DNA of 64,000 nt from Lutraria lutraria (GCA_964023205.1 OZ026839.1:18630386-18694385); one strand, 5' to 3'. Shown: positions 11,798 through 24,413, counted from the first letter of the stretch. Made by a program: numbers and translations. Notes: generated from the sequence alone by a model not told the origin.

Positions 11798-12605
11798 TTT
11801 ATTACTAATGACACAAGATGTTTAATGGGTACAAACTGATAAGTGGGAAATTGATTCCATAAATTTTATTAGTGTCAAAGTCTGTTATAATAGCATACAT
11901 GTAAGTAATAATTGAACGCAAATTGCAATTTTGGTGGTTTTAATGTGTGTTCTACATTGAAAAAGACCAGATTTCTCTTGTTTTAATTGTAATGGGATTT
12001 TTGTTCCTAAACCGAGCAATAACTCGGAAAATCGTAATAAAAGGTTCTAAAACCTTTTAACAAAATGGTAAAATATCTAACTCATAATCCTTGAATACTG
12101 CCTTTCTTGACATTGCACATCTTTCAAATCAAATGCAGTTTTTATAAAACAAAATCTTTGTTACTTTAATTTCTGATGTATTTATGCCCCTACCGTTTGA
12201 AGAAGTGGGCTTTTACTTAAGCCATTGATAATGAGGATAATTTCTGTGTACTTCTTGTGCTGATATGTTTGATTATGTTAATAATTATAAAATTTGTAAA
12301 AAATATTTGTTGTACATATGTTATTTAGTAATGTATGATATATTGATGCTACTGACGGAATTATGGTGTAACATTATTTATGGACATGCAGTGTAGTTGA
12401 CCTTGTTGAACCTACTGCTATGTTTTCAGTCTAGGAATTTGGCATGAGAGAGTTTGTTAATTTATTGAGTATATGATATAGTTGGTTCATGATCACCTTA
12501 ATATAGCATCACTTAGGCTGTTCAATATCAGATCAGTGTTTTTACCTTTAATTAACATTCCTGCATTCATCGTATAATTCACTAAATCACTTTCTTATAT
12601 TTCAG
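11798..12605. other. Unique AT-rich sequence upstream of a possible microexon
   Basis: No repeat family or open frame was recognised. It is probably intronic in LARS2. It ends in a pyrimidine-rich tract (CACTTTCTTATATTTCAG) that forms the acceptor of the candidate microexon at 12606. Confidence 0.35.
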
Positions 12606-12624
12606 ACTGAAAACAGCCTTGATG
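12606..12624 (+). CDS. LARS2: LARS2 candidate 19-nt microexon
   Basis: ACTGAAAACAGCCTTGATG is bounded by a strong acceptor (TTATATTTCAG) and donor (GTGAGA). Read from phase 0 it encodes TENSLD plus one base; that base and the two leading bases of the exon at 19848 form GGG (Gly), so the phase fits. The residues would sit just before EIKLNILANNPLTKQ in the editing region. A 19-base match with good splice sites and the right phase can occur by chance, so this is tentative. Confidence 0.4.
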
Positions 12625-12699
12625 GTGAGATTCTTATTTGTATTTAACATATTTAAAGTATAGAAACATAGCACTTGATTTGTTTGTTATTAGTAATAG

Positions 12700-13402
12700 T
12701 AACTGTCTGTCCGTCTGTCTGTCCGTCATCAACAATTTCTTTAAACAACATCTCCTAAAACACTTGGTCAATTTCAACCAAACTTTACAGGTGTGTTCCT
12801 TGCTTGAAGCTCTACCAAAGTTGTTCAAAGAATTCCATTCCATGCAGAAGGATTTCTTCTCAAAACCAGAGGACCTAGAGCTTAGATATTTAGCGTGTAG
12901 CATTGTCTAGTGGACCTCTACCAAGATTGTTCAAATTATGGCCCTAGGGTCAAAATAGGCCCCGCCCTGGGGTTTACTTGTTTTATATAGGCTTATATAG
13001 GAAAATTAAAAGAAACACGAGGCTTAGAGCTAAGATATTTGGTATGTAGCATTGTCTAGTGGAACTCTACTGAGTTTGTTCAAATTACGGCCGTGCGATC
13101 AAAATTTTCTCCAAAACCACAAGGCCTAGAGCTGAGATATTTGGTATGTAGCATTATCTAGCTGACCTCTACTAAGTTTGTTCTAATTATGGTCAGGGGG
13201 TCAAAATTGACCCCGCTGCGGGGTCACTTGATATATGTAGGCCCATATAGGAAAATTTAAAAAATAATTTTGTCCAAAGCCACAAGGCATAGGGAGATAG
13301 ATATTTCGAATGTAGCATTTTCTTGTGGACCTCTTCCAAGTTTATTCAAATCATGGCCCCAGGGTCAATATTGGCCCTGCCCACGGGGTCAGTTGATTTC
13401 AA
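12700..13402 (+). mobile_element. Decayed family A element (A5)
   Basis: It begins with GTCTGTCCGTCTGTCTGTCC and AAACAACATCTCC, then has family A core phrases (GGACCTAGAGCTTAGATATT, GTGGACCTCTACCAAG). Both the AGCTCACC palindrome and the CTCTTG end are missing. It is more diverged than A1-A4, so it is an older copy. Confidence 0.65.
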
Positions 13403-13652
13403 CAACTACTTGACAGTTGGGGTAGATAACTTTTTACCATGACAAATAACTTCCCTTGATAAAGGTACTTCCCTTGAAAATGGTGGAAATGGTTTAATTT
13501 TGGCGGATAAGTATACAGGACATGGATTTATTTTGGCGGTTGGCTATGGATGGGCTAAATATAGAACCCAACAGTTCATGAACATCTAAAAAACGCCAAC
13601 TTTTGCACCCACAGAAATAAAGACGTATACAGTAACCCGTATTGTGATATTA
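13403..13652. other. Unique sequence
   Basis: No repeat or coding signal was recognised between A5 and hairpin element X1. Confidence 0.3.
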
Positions 13653-13955
13653 ATAGTTACAGGGTTAGTAACTGACCCGATACAGGATATACGGGTCTTT
13701 GGAGTCCCGATATGGTTTTCCACAGACCCGTATATCCCGTATCGGGTCAGTTACTATCCCTGTAACGATTATATCACGCAGACTACCTTCCTTCTCATCA
13801 TTTGCAATAAAAGCCTCCATCACAGACCCAATATTGAAATATAAATGACTCCCTTACAGACCTAATATTTTCTGTTAACCTAATATAGGATATATTAGGT
13901 CACCACGTGACGTCAAATCATCCAATGACAGAAGCGTATTTTGTAGTAGGCGTGA
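13653..13955 (+). mobile_element. Hairpin element X1
   Basis: It begins ATAGTTACAGGGTTAGTAAC, and the first 120 bases fold back on themselves (TGACCCGATACAGGATATAC against GTATATCCCGTATCGGGTCA). It ends near CCACGTGACGTCA...GTAGTAGGCGTGA. It matches X2 over its whole length but has a shorter hairpin loop. The flanking TATTA is not cleanly duplicated here. Confidence 0.6.
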
Positions 13956-14479
13956 TATATTGCAATACAGTTTACCCATATTGCAATACGTATTGCAATA
14001 CAGAGAAGTATTGAAAAACACAATTAAACCAAAGCCACTATCAACTCAAGTATTAACCACATAGAGATATAACTGTATAAAGTAGTTCATTTATATAGTG
14101 TAACTATTAGATGGCTTATCAGTCCCAATAGATAAATCACACTGTACCAATATAGGTTAATAGGACAAAGCAAATAATCAAAAAATGTTATTCAGACGGG
14201 TGAATCAGTCTTTGATGGTTTAAAACAATAATGAAAATTGTGTCTGCATTCATTTAATTTAATGGATTATGTGTTTAATCATTCAAAAAGTGTTTTGGTA
14301 AATGGAAGTCGTACTGCGGAACGCATCGGTCCGAAGCTGTATCACAATATACCGATATATCATTGCCTTTTTCTCTGAACTAGTTTATTGACATTCCCAA
14401 AACTACTTAAAAACCATGTTTTCTATGTGAATCTGGCTGCCACTAAAATGTTGCATTATGATATACTACATCTCTTTAC
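13956..14479. other. Unique AT-rich sequence
   Basis: It contains a few tandem TATTGCAATAC palindromes at 13957-13999 next to X1. No gene or known repeat family was recognised. Confidence 0.3.
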
Positions 14480-14677
14480 GATTATCCTATCAACAATATA
14501 TCTTGGAGTAATATTAGAATACATCTTGGTATGGTATTATAATATATCTTGGAGTCATATTAGAATACATCTTGGTATGGTATTATAATATATCTTGGAG
14601 TAATATTAGAATACATCTTGGTATGGTATTATAATATATCTTGGAGTAATATTAGAATACATCTTGGTATGGTATTA

Positions 14678-15009
14678 ATAGTTACAGGGTTAGTAACTGA
14701 CCCGATACGGGATATACGGGTCTGTGGAAAACCATATGGGGCGAGACCAAAGGTGGAGTCCCGATATGGTTTTCCACAGACCCGTATATCCCATATTGGG
14801 TCAGTTACTATCCCTGTAACGATTATATCACGCAGACTACCTTCCTCGTCATCATTTCCAATAAAAGCCTCCATTACAGATCCAATATTTAAATATAAAT
14901 GACTCCATTACTGACCTAATATATTCTGTTAACCTAATATAGGATATATTAGGTCACCACGTGACGTCAAATCATCCAATGACAGAAGCGTATTTTGTAG
15001 TAGGCGTGA
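14678..15009 (+). mobile_element. Hairpin element X2 in the 46-bp array
   Basis: It is a second copy of X1, here within a known host unit. The host GGTATTATAATAT becomes GGTATTA-element-TATTATAATAT, giving a TATTA 5-bp target duplication. Its first 140 bases form a near-perfect stem (GTTACAGGGTTAGTAACTGA against TCAGTTACTATCCCTGTAAC) with a loop of about 26 bases. There are no obvious terminal repeats at the other end and no coding capacity. Confidence 0.65.
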
Positions 15010-15065
15010 TATTATAATATATCTTGGAGTAATATTAGAATACATCTTGGTATGGTATTATAAAT

Positions 15066-16567
15066 ATACCCCCAGATATGAAATATATGGGGGCTATATT
15101 GGATTCACACTTGACGGTTGGTCGGTCGGTCGGTCCGTGCGTCTGTAGACACAATTTGTCCGGAGAATTTCTCAGCAACTACTTACAGGATTTCAATAAA
15201 ACTTCACAGAAGTGATCAGTAGTAAGTCTAGTTGTGCTAGCTTAAAGCATTTTTCGTTCGGATTAATTTTCACTGAGTTATACCCCTTTGTTGTTTTTAT
15301 TCAGTATATACAATAGGCAAATTTTGTCCGGAGAATTTCTCAGCAATTACTCACAAGATCTCAATGAAACTTCACAGAAGTGATCAGTAGTAAGCCTAGT
15401 TGTGCATGCTTAAAGCATTTTTCGTTCGGATTAATTTTCACTGAGTTATACCCCTTTGTTGTTTTTATTCAGTATATACAATAGGCAAATTTTGTCCGGA
15501 GAATTTCTCAGCAATTACTCACAAGATCTCAATGAAACTTCACAGAAGTGATCAGTAGTAAGCCTAGTTGTGCATGCTTAAAGCATTTTTCGTTCGGATT
15601 AATTTTCACTGAGTTATAGCCCTTTGTTGTTTTTATACAGTATATACAATAGGCAAATTTTGTCCTGACAATTTCTCAGCAACTTCTCACAGGATTTCAA
15701 CGAAACTTCACAGAAGTAATAAGTAGTTAGCCTAGTTGTGCATGCTTTAAGCTTGTCTTTGTTGGTTAAATTTTCACTGAGTTATATCCCTTTGTTGTTT
15801 TTTATACAGTGTATATACAATGTCTCAGTAACTACTCATAGGAATTCAATGAAACTTCACAAAAGTTATAAAAAGTAAGCCAAGTTGTGCATGCAATAAC
15901 CAGGTTTTGTTTGGATTAATTTTCACTGAGTTATGGCCCTTTGTTTTATACAATTAGGTAAATTTTGTCCATACCATTTCTCAGCAACTACATGCAGGAA
16001 TTCAGTGAAACTTCTTAGAAGTGATAAGTAGTTTGCCAAGTTGTGCATGTCCACAATAGGTTTTGTCCAAGTAAATTTTAATGAGTTATGGCCCTTTGTT
16101 ATTTTTTATACAGTGTATATACAATGTCTCAGTAACTACTCATAGGAATTCAATGAAACTTCACAAAAGTTATAAAAAGTAAGCCAAGTTGTGCATGCAA
16201 TAACCAGGTTTTGTTTGGATTAATTTTCACTGAGTTATGGGCCTTTGTTTTATACAATTAGGTAAATTTTGTCCATACCATTTCTCAGCAACTACATGCA
16301 GGAATTCAGTGAAACTTCTTAGAAGTGATAAGTAGTTTGCCAAGTTGTGCATGTCCACAATAGGTTTTGTCCAAGTAAATTTTAATGAGTTATGGCCCTT
16401 TGTTATTTTTTATATAATGTATATTTAGAAACTGGTCAGGATATATCTAAGCAACAATTTGCAGGTATTAAAAAAATGAAAATGCATTATATTTCCCTCT
16501 GTAAAATGTAACAATAACTGTCAAGGCCGCATCTGGGGGTATTCGTCACCTTTAGTGATAGCTCTAG
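15066..16567 (+). mobile_element. Family E element (E1)
   Basis: The 5' hairpin is ATACCCCCAGATATGAAATA..TATGGGGGCTAT, then GGTCGGTCGGTCGGTCCGTG. About eight degenerate units follow, carrying TTTTGTCCGGAGAATTTCTC, GAAACTTCACAGAAGTGATC and GAGTTATACCCCTTTGTTG. The 3' end is GGGGGTATTCGTCACCTTTA-GTGATAGCTCTAG plus TTT. It is inserted in the 46-bp minisatellite. Two units around 15830-16100 are repeated almost exactly at 16110-16420, a recent internal duplication. Confidence 0.85.
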
Positions 16568-16857
16568 TTTATCATGGAGTAATATTAGAACACATCTTGG
16601 TATGGTATCATAATATAATTATCTTTGAGTAATATTAGAATACATCTTGGGGTAATATTAGAATACATCTTTGAGTTATATTGGTTTGATATTAGAATAC
16701 ATCTTGGTATGATGTAAGAATACGTCTTGGTATAATGTTTAGGGATAGGAACAAATATCTAAAATGACATTCAAATATTTTATTGTGTTATTTGAAAATT
16801 CAAATGTTCATTTTTTGTCTTTTCTCAATTACTTACAATACTTACAGTATAATAGTA

Positions 16858-19425
16858 CAGTCCCTGCGGGTCTCCCGTTTGCAAAAAAGGTCCATGGATA
16901 AATTTGATATCAATGTGAAGCTGCATGTTTGAAGTTTTCAAAAATTTTGGGTAGACACGTGAAATCCTGGTTAGTTTTGAGAAATCCAAGATGGCCGCCA
17001 AATAATTTAAAATGACCTAATTTCATTTGACTGCACTAAATAAGTTGTTTTTTCGTATGTTTTTCAAAAAAGTGATGTAACGTTCGCTTTCAGTTTGATC
17101 AATGTGAAAATAAGCTATATTATTAGTTATTTTAACCTTTCCTGGATTTTTTAGGTAAAATCTTCCAAAAAATGCTCGAAAATGTAGTGAAATATTGCCT
17201 TCTCAGCTATGGTAAATTAAAGAAAATGGTTATTTTTACAAACAAGTATAAAGGCATAAACAACCTCTCGCCAATTGTGCCATTATCTTTGGCTTCGTGG
17301 TCGTTACTATGTAGATTCTCTCATTTTCAAAGTGGGTGGGGTAAATCCACATTACATCACAGTTTCTATTATAGCGTTTTGAAATTATTATTGAGACCTA
17401 AAATTGTCAATAAACATTTTCATTTTGTATTAATATTTGTGTGATAATTAATTTCAGTTGTCAGGGTTTTCTTAACAGTCTTGCCTCGGTATGAGATGGT
17501 ACTGTTACCATGGCAACAAGGCGGCAAAATGAAAATTCACCTCTTGGTATTTCGTTTTTAGCTCACATGTCACAAAGTGACAAAGTGAGCTATTAGGATC
17601 ACTCTCCATCCGGCGTCCACACTAGGGGCCACATTTTTGGCTCAATTTTAGCAAAACTGGGTCAGAACGTTAATATCAACAAAATCTCGGACGAGTTCGA
17701 TTTTGGGCCATTTGGGGTAAAAAACTAGGTCACCAGGGCCAAATAAGGGAAAATCTTGTGAACACTTTAGAAATCACTGTTTTGACTGGATCTTCATGAA
17801 ACTTTGTCAGAATGTTTATTTTAATAATATGTAGGTCAAGTTTGATAATGGGTAATTTCTGTAGTAAAATTAGGTCACTAGGGCAAATTGCTGGAAAACC
17901 TTGTGAACACTCGAGAAGTCACTGTTTGATTGGATGATCATGAAACCTTGTCAGAATGTTTGTCTTCATAATATCTTGGACGAGTTCGAACATGGGTCAT
18001 CTTGGGTCAAAAACTAGGTCGCTAGGTCAAATCTTATGAAAAACCATGTTAACACTGTAGATTTCACAGTTATTATTGGATCTTCACCAAACTTTGTCAA
18101 ATCGTTTGTTTTAATGATATAACGGTCAAGTATAAATATGGGTCATCTAGGGTCAATAACTAGGTCACCAGGTCAAATCTTAGGACAACTTTGTTAACAC
18201 TGTAGATGTCACAGTTTTAATTGGATCTTCACCAAACCTTGTCAAAATGTTTGCCTCAATGATATGTGGGTCAAGTATGTACATGGGTCAGCCGGGTTCA
18301 AAAACTGGGTCACAAGGTCAAATCTTAGGTAAAAATCTTGTAAAAGCTCTAAATATCATGGTTTTGATTGAATCTTGGCCAAACCTTGTGAGATTGTTTG
18401 TCTCAATGATATTAAGGACAAGTTCAAATATGGGTCACCTAGGGTCAAAAACCAGGTCACAAGGTCAAATCTTAGGAAAACCTTATTAACACTGTAGATG
18501 TCAAATTTTGATCGTATCTTCACCAAACCTAGTCAGACTGTTTGTCTTAATGATATGTAAGACAAATTCGAACATAGGTCGTCTGGGGTCAAAAACTAGG
18601 TCACCGGTTCAAAACAATGTTTTAATGAGTGAACAGTGATTGTCATGTGAGCGATATAGGGCCATCTTGGCCCTCTTGTTTAATTTTGCCTCCTTGTTGC
18701 CATGGTAACAGTACCATCTCATACTGAGGCAAGACTGTTAAGATAACCCTGGCATTTGAAATTAATTATTGCACAAATATTAATACAAAATGAAAATGTT
18801 TATTGACAATTTAATGTCTCAATAATCATTTCAAAGCGCTATAATAGAAACTGTGATATAATGTGGATTTACCCCACCCACTTTGAAAATGAGAGAATCT
18901 ACATAGTAACGACCATGAAGCCAAAGATAATGGCACAATTGGCGAGAGGTTGTTGATACCTATATACTTGTTTGTAAAAATAATCATTTTCTCCAATTTA
19001 CCATCGCTGATAGGTAAAGATTTCAGCCCCATGTCATAATTTTACTACATTTTTTAGCATTTTTTGGAAGATTTTACCTCAAAAATCCAGAAAAGGTTAA
19101 AATAACTAATAATAACGCTTATTTCCACATAAATTATGTGGAAATAAACGTTATTATTTGTTATTTTAATGACTGTCATTGATCAAACTGAAAGCGAACG
19201 TTTACATCATTTTTTATGAAAAACATATGAAAAACAACTTATTAAGTGCAGTAAAATGAAATAAGGTCATTTTTCAATTATTTGGTGGCCATCTTGGATT
19301 CCTCAAAACGTACCATGATTTCACGTGTCTACCCAATATTGTTGAAAACTTCAAACATGCAGCTTCACATTGATATAAAATTTATCCATGGACCTTTGTT
19401 GCACACGGGAGCCCCTCGGGGACTG
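16858..19425. mobile_element. Palindromic CAGT-ended DNA element (Q), TA target
   Basis: The left arm (16858-17559) and right arm (18683-19425) are inverted copies; outer tips are CAGTCCCTGCGGGTCTCCCG and CGGGAGCCCCTCGGGGACTG. TA flanks both tips (16856-16857 and 19426-19427). CAGT tips with a TA duplication are typical of pogo-type Tc1/mariner elements. The centre is occupied by C1. The right arm also holds a hairpin of about 30 bp (19099-19168) with no counterpart in the left arm. No transposase is encoded. Confidence 0.75.
17560..18678 (+). mobile_element. Family C element (C1), full length
   Basis: The 5' palindrome is AGCTCACATGTCACAAAGTG..CAAAGTGAGCT. The core has seven or eight units with GATCTTCACCAAACCTTGTC, AATGTTTGTCTTAATGATAT and AACTAGGTCACCAGGTCAAA. 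The 3' end is TCATGTGAGCGATATAGGGC-CATCTTGGCCCTCTTG. It is flanked by T5 and T3 at the centre of element Q. The core carries repeated AGGTCA half-sites. Confidence 0.85.
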
Positions 19426-19627
19426 TACTACAAGCATTAGACAGTGTTTTGCATACAACATTCCCTGATTTAAAGTCAAGGTCATGTCACCAACAGCAAA
19501 CTCATAGTCTAGAGTACAGCTTAAGTGTGGGAGACATGTTTTCATTCTTAAAACAAACATCTAGTTTACATTTTTGTCATTTAAAAGTGCTAGTTTAGAA
19601 AAGTTAGGGCAACCCTGTTATTACAGT

Positions 19628-19760
19628 ATGTCTGTTTATAGTGTTAGAATACATCTAGGTATAATGTTAGAATACATCTAGGTATAATATTAGAATACAT
19701 ATAGGTATAATGTTAGAATATATCTTGGTATATAATGTTAGAATACACCTTAGTATGCTA
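19628..19760 (+). repeat. Short tandem repeat related to the 46-bp array
   Basis: Units of 22-24 bp (GTTAGAATACATCTAGGTATAA) in about five copies. They share AGAATACATCT with the minisatellite at 14480-16740, so they are probably its far edge. Confidence 0.65.
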
Positions 19761-19847
19761 TTTGATTTCAACTTAAACCCTTTTATAGGTAACAGGTGTT
19801 CTGGAAGATCCTTTAGATATATGAAAAGTATGTAATTACAATTTCAG

Positions 19848-19958
19848 GGGAGATAAAACTGAACATACTGGCAAATAATCCATTGACCAAGCAACTGGTT
19901 CCTGTTTTTGTCTCAAAGATCTCAGAAGAAGTTATGGATGACAATGACAGTTGTCTTG
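19848..19958 (+). CDS. LARS2: Mitochondrial leucyl-tRNA synthetase, editing-region exon
   Basis: Leucyl-tRNA synthetase charges mitochondrial tRNA-Leu with leucine in the matrix; its CP1 insertion hydrolyses mischarged tRNA. This 111-nt exon (acceptor TACAATTTCAG, donor GTAAGG) has two leading bases, 36 codons and one trailing base. It reads EIKLNILANNPLTKQLVPVF, then a stretch ending DDNDSCLG. The N-PLTKQ-VPV pattern and the closing C-L-G/G-P step match the late CP1 domain of LARS2. Phase joins to 42667 by forming GGC (Gly). No stop or frameshift. Downstream exons carrying the catalytic-core motif make the family call firm. Confidence 0.75.
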
Positions 19959-20039
19959 GTAAGGAAGCACTACTATAATGTCTGAAGGGACAGATAATGA
20001 TCTCTGTCTACCACTGATCAAGTCCATCTATCTATTTTT

Positions 20040-20890
20040 AGCTCACCACAGCACATAGTGTTCATGGTGAGCTATTGTGATCGCGTGTTGTCAGTCATCC
20101 GTGCGTCAGTGCGTGCCTCAGTGCATCAACAATTGCTTTAAACAACATCTCCTTCTTAAGCAGTTGGCCAATTTCAACGAAACTTTACAGGAATGTTCCT
20201 TGCATGTAGCTCTACCAAAGTTGTTCAAAAAATTTAATTTCCTTATAAACTCTGGTTGCCATATGGCAACCAATCGGAAAAACCCCAGTGGACCTCTACC
20301 ATGTTTGTTCAAATTATTGCCCTTGGGTAAAAATTGGCCCTGCTCCGCGGTTTACTCTATTTTGTATATGGACTTATATATAGACTTATATTCTTGTCCA
20401 TCACCACAAGGCCTAGTGCATAGATATCTGGTACGTAGTATTGTCTAGTGGACCTCTGTCAAATTTGTTCAAATTATGGCCCCGGGGTTAAATTTGGCCC
20501 AGCACTGGGGTTACCTGATTTATGTAGGTTTATATAGGAATATTTTAAAAATCTTCTTATCAGAAACTACATTGCCTAGACATTAGATATTTGGTGTATA
20601 GCATCATCTAGTGAACCTCTACGAAGATTGTTGTAGTTGTGTCCCAAGTTGTGCCCCCGATGTCAAAATTGGCTTCGCCCAGGGGTTTAATTTATTTTAG
20701 ATAGGCATATATTGGAAAATCTTGTCAGAAACTATAATGCCTAGAGCGTAGACATTTCTGATGTACAGGTCTGGTGGACCTCTGCCAAATTTGTTCAAAT
20801 GATGCCCTGGGTTCAAGAATGGCCCACCCCATGTGTCACTTGATTGATATAGACTCATACTTAGGAAAAAGGCGGAAAAAGTTCTTCTTT
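20040..20890 (+). mobile_element. Diverged family A element (A6), 3' lost
   Basis: It starts AGCTCACCACAGCACATAGT..GTGAGCTATTGTGATCGC, then ACAACATCTCC and decayed family A units (AGTGGACCTCTACCATGTTT). It has no CTCTTG end; the sequence passes into a family D start at 20904. Divergence marks it as an older copy. Confidence 0.7.
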
Positions 20891-21899
20891 AGATATCTTT
20901 TTTGTCGAGCCAGCTTGTGGTGAGCGCGACAATGGCAGTTGTGTGTCTGTATGTTAGATCGTTAGATGGTTGGTTAGTTAGTCCGTCTGGATTTTCCTTG
21001 TCCGGGCTGTATCATTCTTATCTCCTTTTTTAGCTCACCTGATTGATCAGGTGAGCTTTAAGGATCGATGAATGTCTGGCGTCACAATGTATATGGCCAC
21101 AATGTCTCGGCTAAGTTCGATTATGGGCAAAATCGGACAAGGACTACAAGAGTTATGTACCATTGACTTACAAAATTTGCTATATTTAGCTTGTTCCAAT
21201 ACTAATCATATCTTAAGTACATATGTATGACCTTAAGATCTTGGACAAGTTCGATTATGGGCAGAATTGGAACAGAACTTGAAGAGTTATGGGCCCTTGA
21301 CTTTGAAAATTTGCTATATTTGAGCTTGTTTGCACTCTAGCGCCTTCATTTCTTCACCAATCCTAATCATAGCTTCAGTAAATGTGTATGACCTAAAAGG
21401 TCTTGGACAAGTTCAATTATGGGCTGAATCGGACCAGAACTTCAAGAGTTATGGGCCCTTGACTTAAAAAATGTGCTATATTTGAGTTTGTTTACACTGT
21501 AGAGCCTTCAATTCTTCATTAGTCCTGAACATATATACAGTGAATGTGCATAACCTAAATGTCTTTCATGAGTTAGATTATGCTTCATTTCTTCAATAAT
21601 CATAATCGTATTTACACAGAATATACATTGACCTGCATCCAGTATTCATGAAAATTAGAGTTCGTTTTGATCAAAATCTGTGTAGAAACGGGTTATACCA
21701 GATGAAAACTATAAGGCTATGGGCTACTCGGCGAAACCCTCCCCCCCCCCGGAGGCATTTTTGTAGACACCATTTGTTTGAAAGCTCAATGCCTGCTGAT
21801 CATTTTTCCAGTGTCTACAATCTGGGCGTTGGGGCGTTTGTGAACTACAGCATGCTAATTACTGTTACTGAAAAATACGTTTGACAATAATTTTATTTT

Positions 21900-22762
21900 G
21901 TCTTATTCTAGATATTTTCAATAATTTATCAATTTGAACAATTCCTTTGACCATAATAAGTTAGCAGCAGCTTTACTTGTCGATGAAATGCATGTTTTTC
22001 ACTTTATTGCACTATATATGCTCTGTAATTTACGTTACCCTGCGTTACCCTAAAATGACAAGGAAATGACAGTTGTATATGTTAAATTAACACAAAAGCA
22101 GTCGTAAACAATGTTTTTATTCATATTAGGCAAATACTAGCACATGTTCATGTTTTTCTTTCTTTGAATGCTCGTTTATGTTTTCATTTACGTAAAATAC
22201 GTTACATGTAAAAGTATACGTGTTACATGGAAATCATTTATATTACTGTGATCACATGCTATGATCAAATAGGTATACAGTGATAGGTAATCATGATACA
22301 TTCATTAATACCCATAACTGGAAAACATTTCTAGTTACAAATGTTGTAAAGTTTGACTGGCATAATAGTAGTTTACGTTACATAACGTTACCTTTATCAC
22401 GATAAGTACTTAACACGCTTTACAATGCATAAAACATTGATTTGATATATGACAATGACAAATAATTTATTGTTTCAAGGCCACCAGCCCAAATCACAAT
22501 TAAAGACAATATGACAAAAAAGACAATCCGACACCAGCACATGTAAACTATCGTTTAAAACTCTAGGTAAATGTTATATTCCTAGGTAACACAATATAAT
22601 TTTTGCTATGTCAATTTTGCATACATACATGAATATAATATAGCGTACATATATACATCACTGAACCATTGTTAATACCCGATAGTTTGTATATACAATA
22701 CATTCGTAATGTATCAGCTGAACACATGTAAGGTTTCATTATACTTTTCAATGTACATAATA
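21900..22762. other. AT-rich subterminal part of U and LINE 3' flank
   Basis: It contains several ACGTTACC-type motifs. The 3' untranslated part of the LINE must begin at 22762 and run leftward, but I could not place its end or a target duplication. Confidence 0.35.
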
Positions 22763-24413
22763 TCATACATGTAATATAGAAAGTTGTTCGTTTCTGGAGT
22801 CCAATGCATAATACAAATACATAGCTAACTGTTTAATTACCTTCGAATTAGTACTAGCCATCAACATGATAAATTTGTGATAAGTAGCTGGAGAATAAAA
22901 TTGTTCAGGAATGAACCTTTTTCTTATATTTGTATAAAATGAACAAGTCAATACAAAGTGATATTCATCTTCGACAATGTTTTCACTACATACATTACAA
23001 GTTCTATTCACATTTTCTGTTTTATTGTATCTACCACGTTCTATATGTAATGGATGAGCACTAGCTCTGAAATTTGATAGAACATGTCTAAATTTACGAA
23101 TATCTATAATATCTAGGTATTGTTCATAATCATATCTTTCTTTGAAAAGTTTGTAATGCACGAGTTTGGAGTTATTTCTGACACTTTCTTGCCATTTTTG
23201 TAGATGCTGGTCTTTGAGACGCATCGTTAGTATTTGTAGAAACATTTTTTCATGTTGTACACTTTGGTTTTGCCAGATATACCCAAAACCATTTACTTGA
23301 AGACATTCCTTCAGTGATGTCACCCAATTTTTATGCCCTATCGAATCATAATAAACAATCATTTTATAGCACAACTTTGGGTAACGATCATCTGACATAT
23401 TCAATAATTTAAACCAGAATTTGACACAACGTTTGACGGTTTCTATATATAAAGGATATCTGTTACAGTCGCCTAACACTACAGCATTGCAGCATTTTTT
23501 ATTTGCACACATAAAACGCTTGCAAGCGTACCTTTGCACTCGTTCCAAACACTCATGATGTTCAAGACCCCAAACTTCACAACCGTATAACAGTTGTGCA
23601 CATATCTTAGTGTCGAAAATTTTGAAAAACGCATGATACGGTAGTTGACCACAACTGTATAGTTTAGATAAGATAGATATAAGTGTGCGTTTGCCTTTAC
23701 ACGCTAATTCATTTACCATTGAATTTAATGACATCTGTTGGGTAAATAGTAAACCAACATAGTGGTACGAATTGGTAACATCAAGTAGTTTCCTCTGTAA
23801 GTCCACTTCTCCGCTTTCGCTAGTTTACCACCTTTTTTAAATACAACGACTTTTGTCTTTGATTCATTCACAACCATTTTATTTTCGTCGCAAAAATTTT
23901 CCAGTGTATTAATTTGTCTTTGTAGACCTACTACAGTGTCAGACAATAAAGCCACATCGTCTGCAAACATTAGCAAGAAAATCTCAAGTTCATTTGGAAG
24001 AGTTTGTAGCCCATAATTTCCACAATTTTTTAGTCTGTCAGCTAATTCATCGATAAAAAAAGCAAATAGAATGGGGCTGGCTAAACACCCTTGTTTGAGG
24101 CCTATGGTACAGTTTATATATTCAGTTTGAGCACCATTGCAAACTACACTTGCTTTCACACATGAATACATACTTCGTAGTGCCACATACAATTTACCTT
24201 TGACACCTTTGGCGATTATTTGTTTCCATAAAAGATTCCTATCGATTGTGTCAAGCGCTTTCCGGAAATCGACGAAACAAACATAGAATTTTCCACCTTT
24301 ACGTGATAGGTATTTATCTATGAAGGCTCTGAGAACAAAAGCATTGTCTACTGTAGAGTAACCAGCTCGAAAACCACTTTGTGCTTCGGAAATTTTAGAT
24401 ATACAAAATGTTT
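22763..24413 (-). pseudogene. 5'-truncated non-LTR retrotransposon (LINE) reverse transcriptase
   Basis: On the minus strand the frame opens after a TAA at about 24415 and reads QSGFRAGYSTVDNAFVL, then YVCFVDFRKALDTID (motif A), GLKQGCLASPILF (motif B) and LLMFADDVALLSD (motif C, YADD-type). Near 23785 one base is lost or gained and the frame shifts; the second frame continues DVTNSYHYVGLLFT and runs 347 codons to a stop at 22763. The C-terminus has a C-x2-C...H-x4-C knuckle (TCNVCSENIVEDEYHFVLTC). Endonuclease and upstream RT motifs are absent, as expected of a 5' truncation. The element is dead: truncated and frameshifted. The clade is not assigned; the knuckle is common in invertebrate LINEs. 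Confidence 0.85.

Larger units (their letters stand above)
14480..16740 (+). repeat. 46-bp minisatellite, split by X2 and E1
   Basis: The unit runs TTGGAGTAATATTAGAATAC then ATCTTGGTATGGTATTATAA then TATATC. About four copies lie at 14490-14677; copies reappear at 15010-15065 and 16568-16740, showing one array interrupted by X2 (14678-15009) and E1 (15066-16567). A shorter relative is at 19628-19760. Confidence 0.8.

Noticed and set aside
18247..18489. Open frame of 80 codons, repeated at 41026-41268
   Set aside because: Both lie in the same place of family C cores (C1 and C2), so similarity is due to the mobile element.
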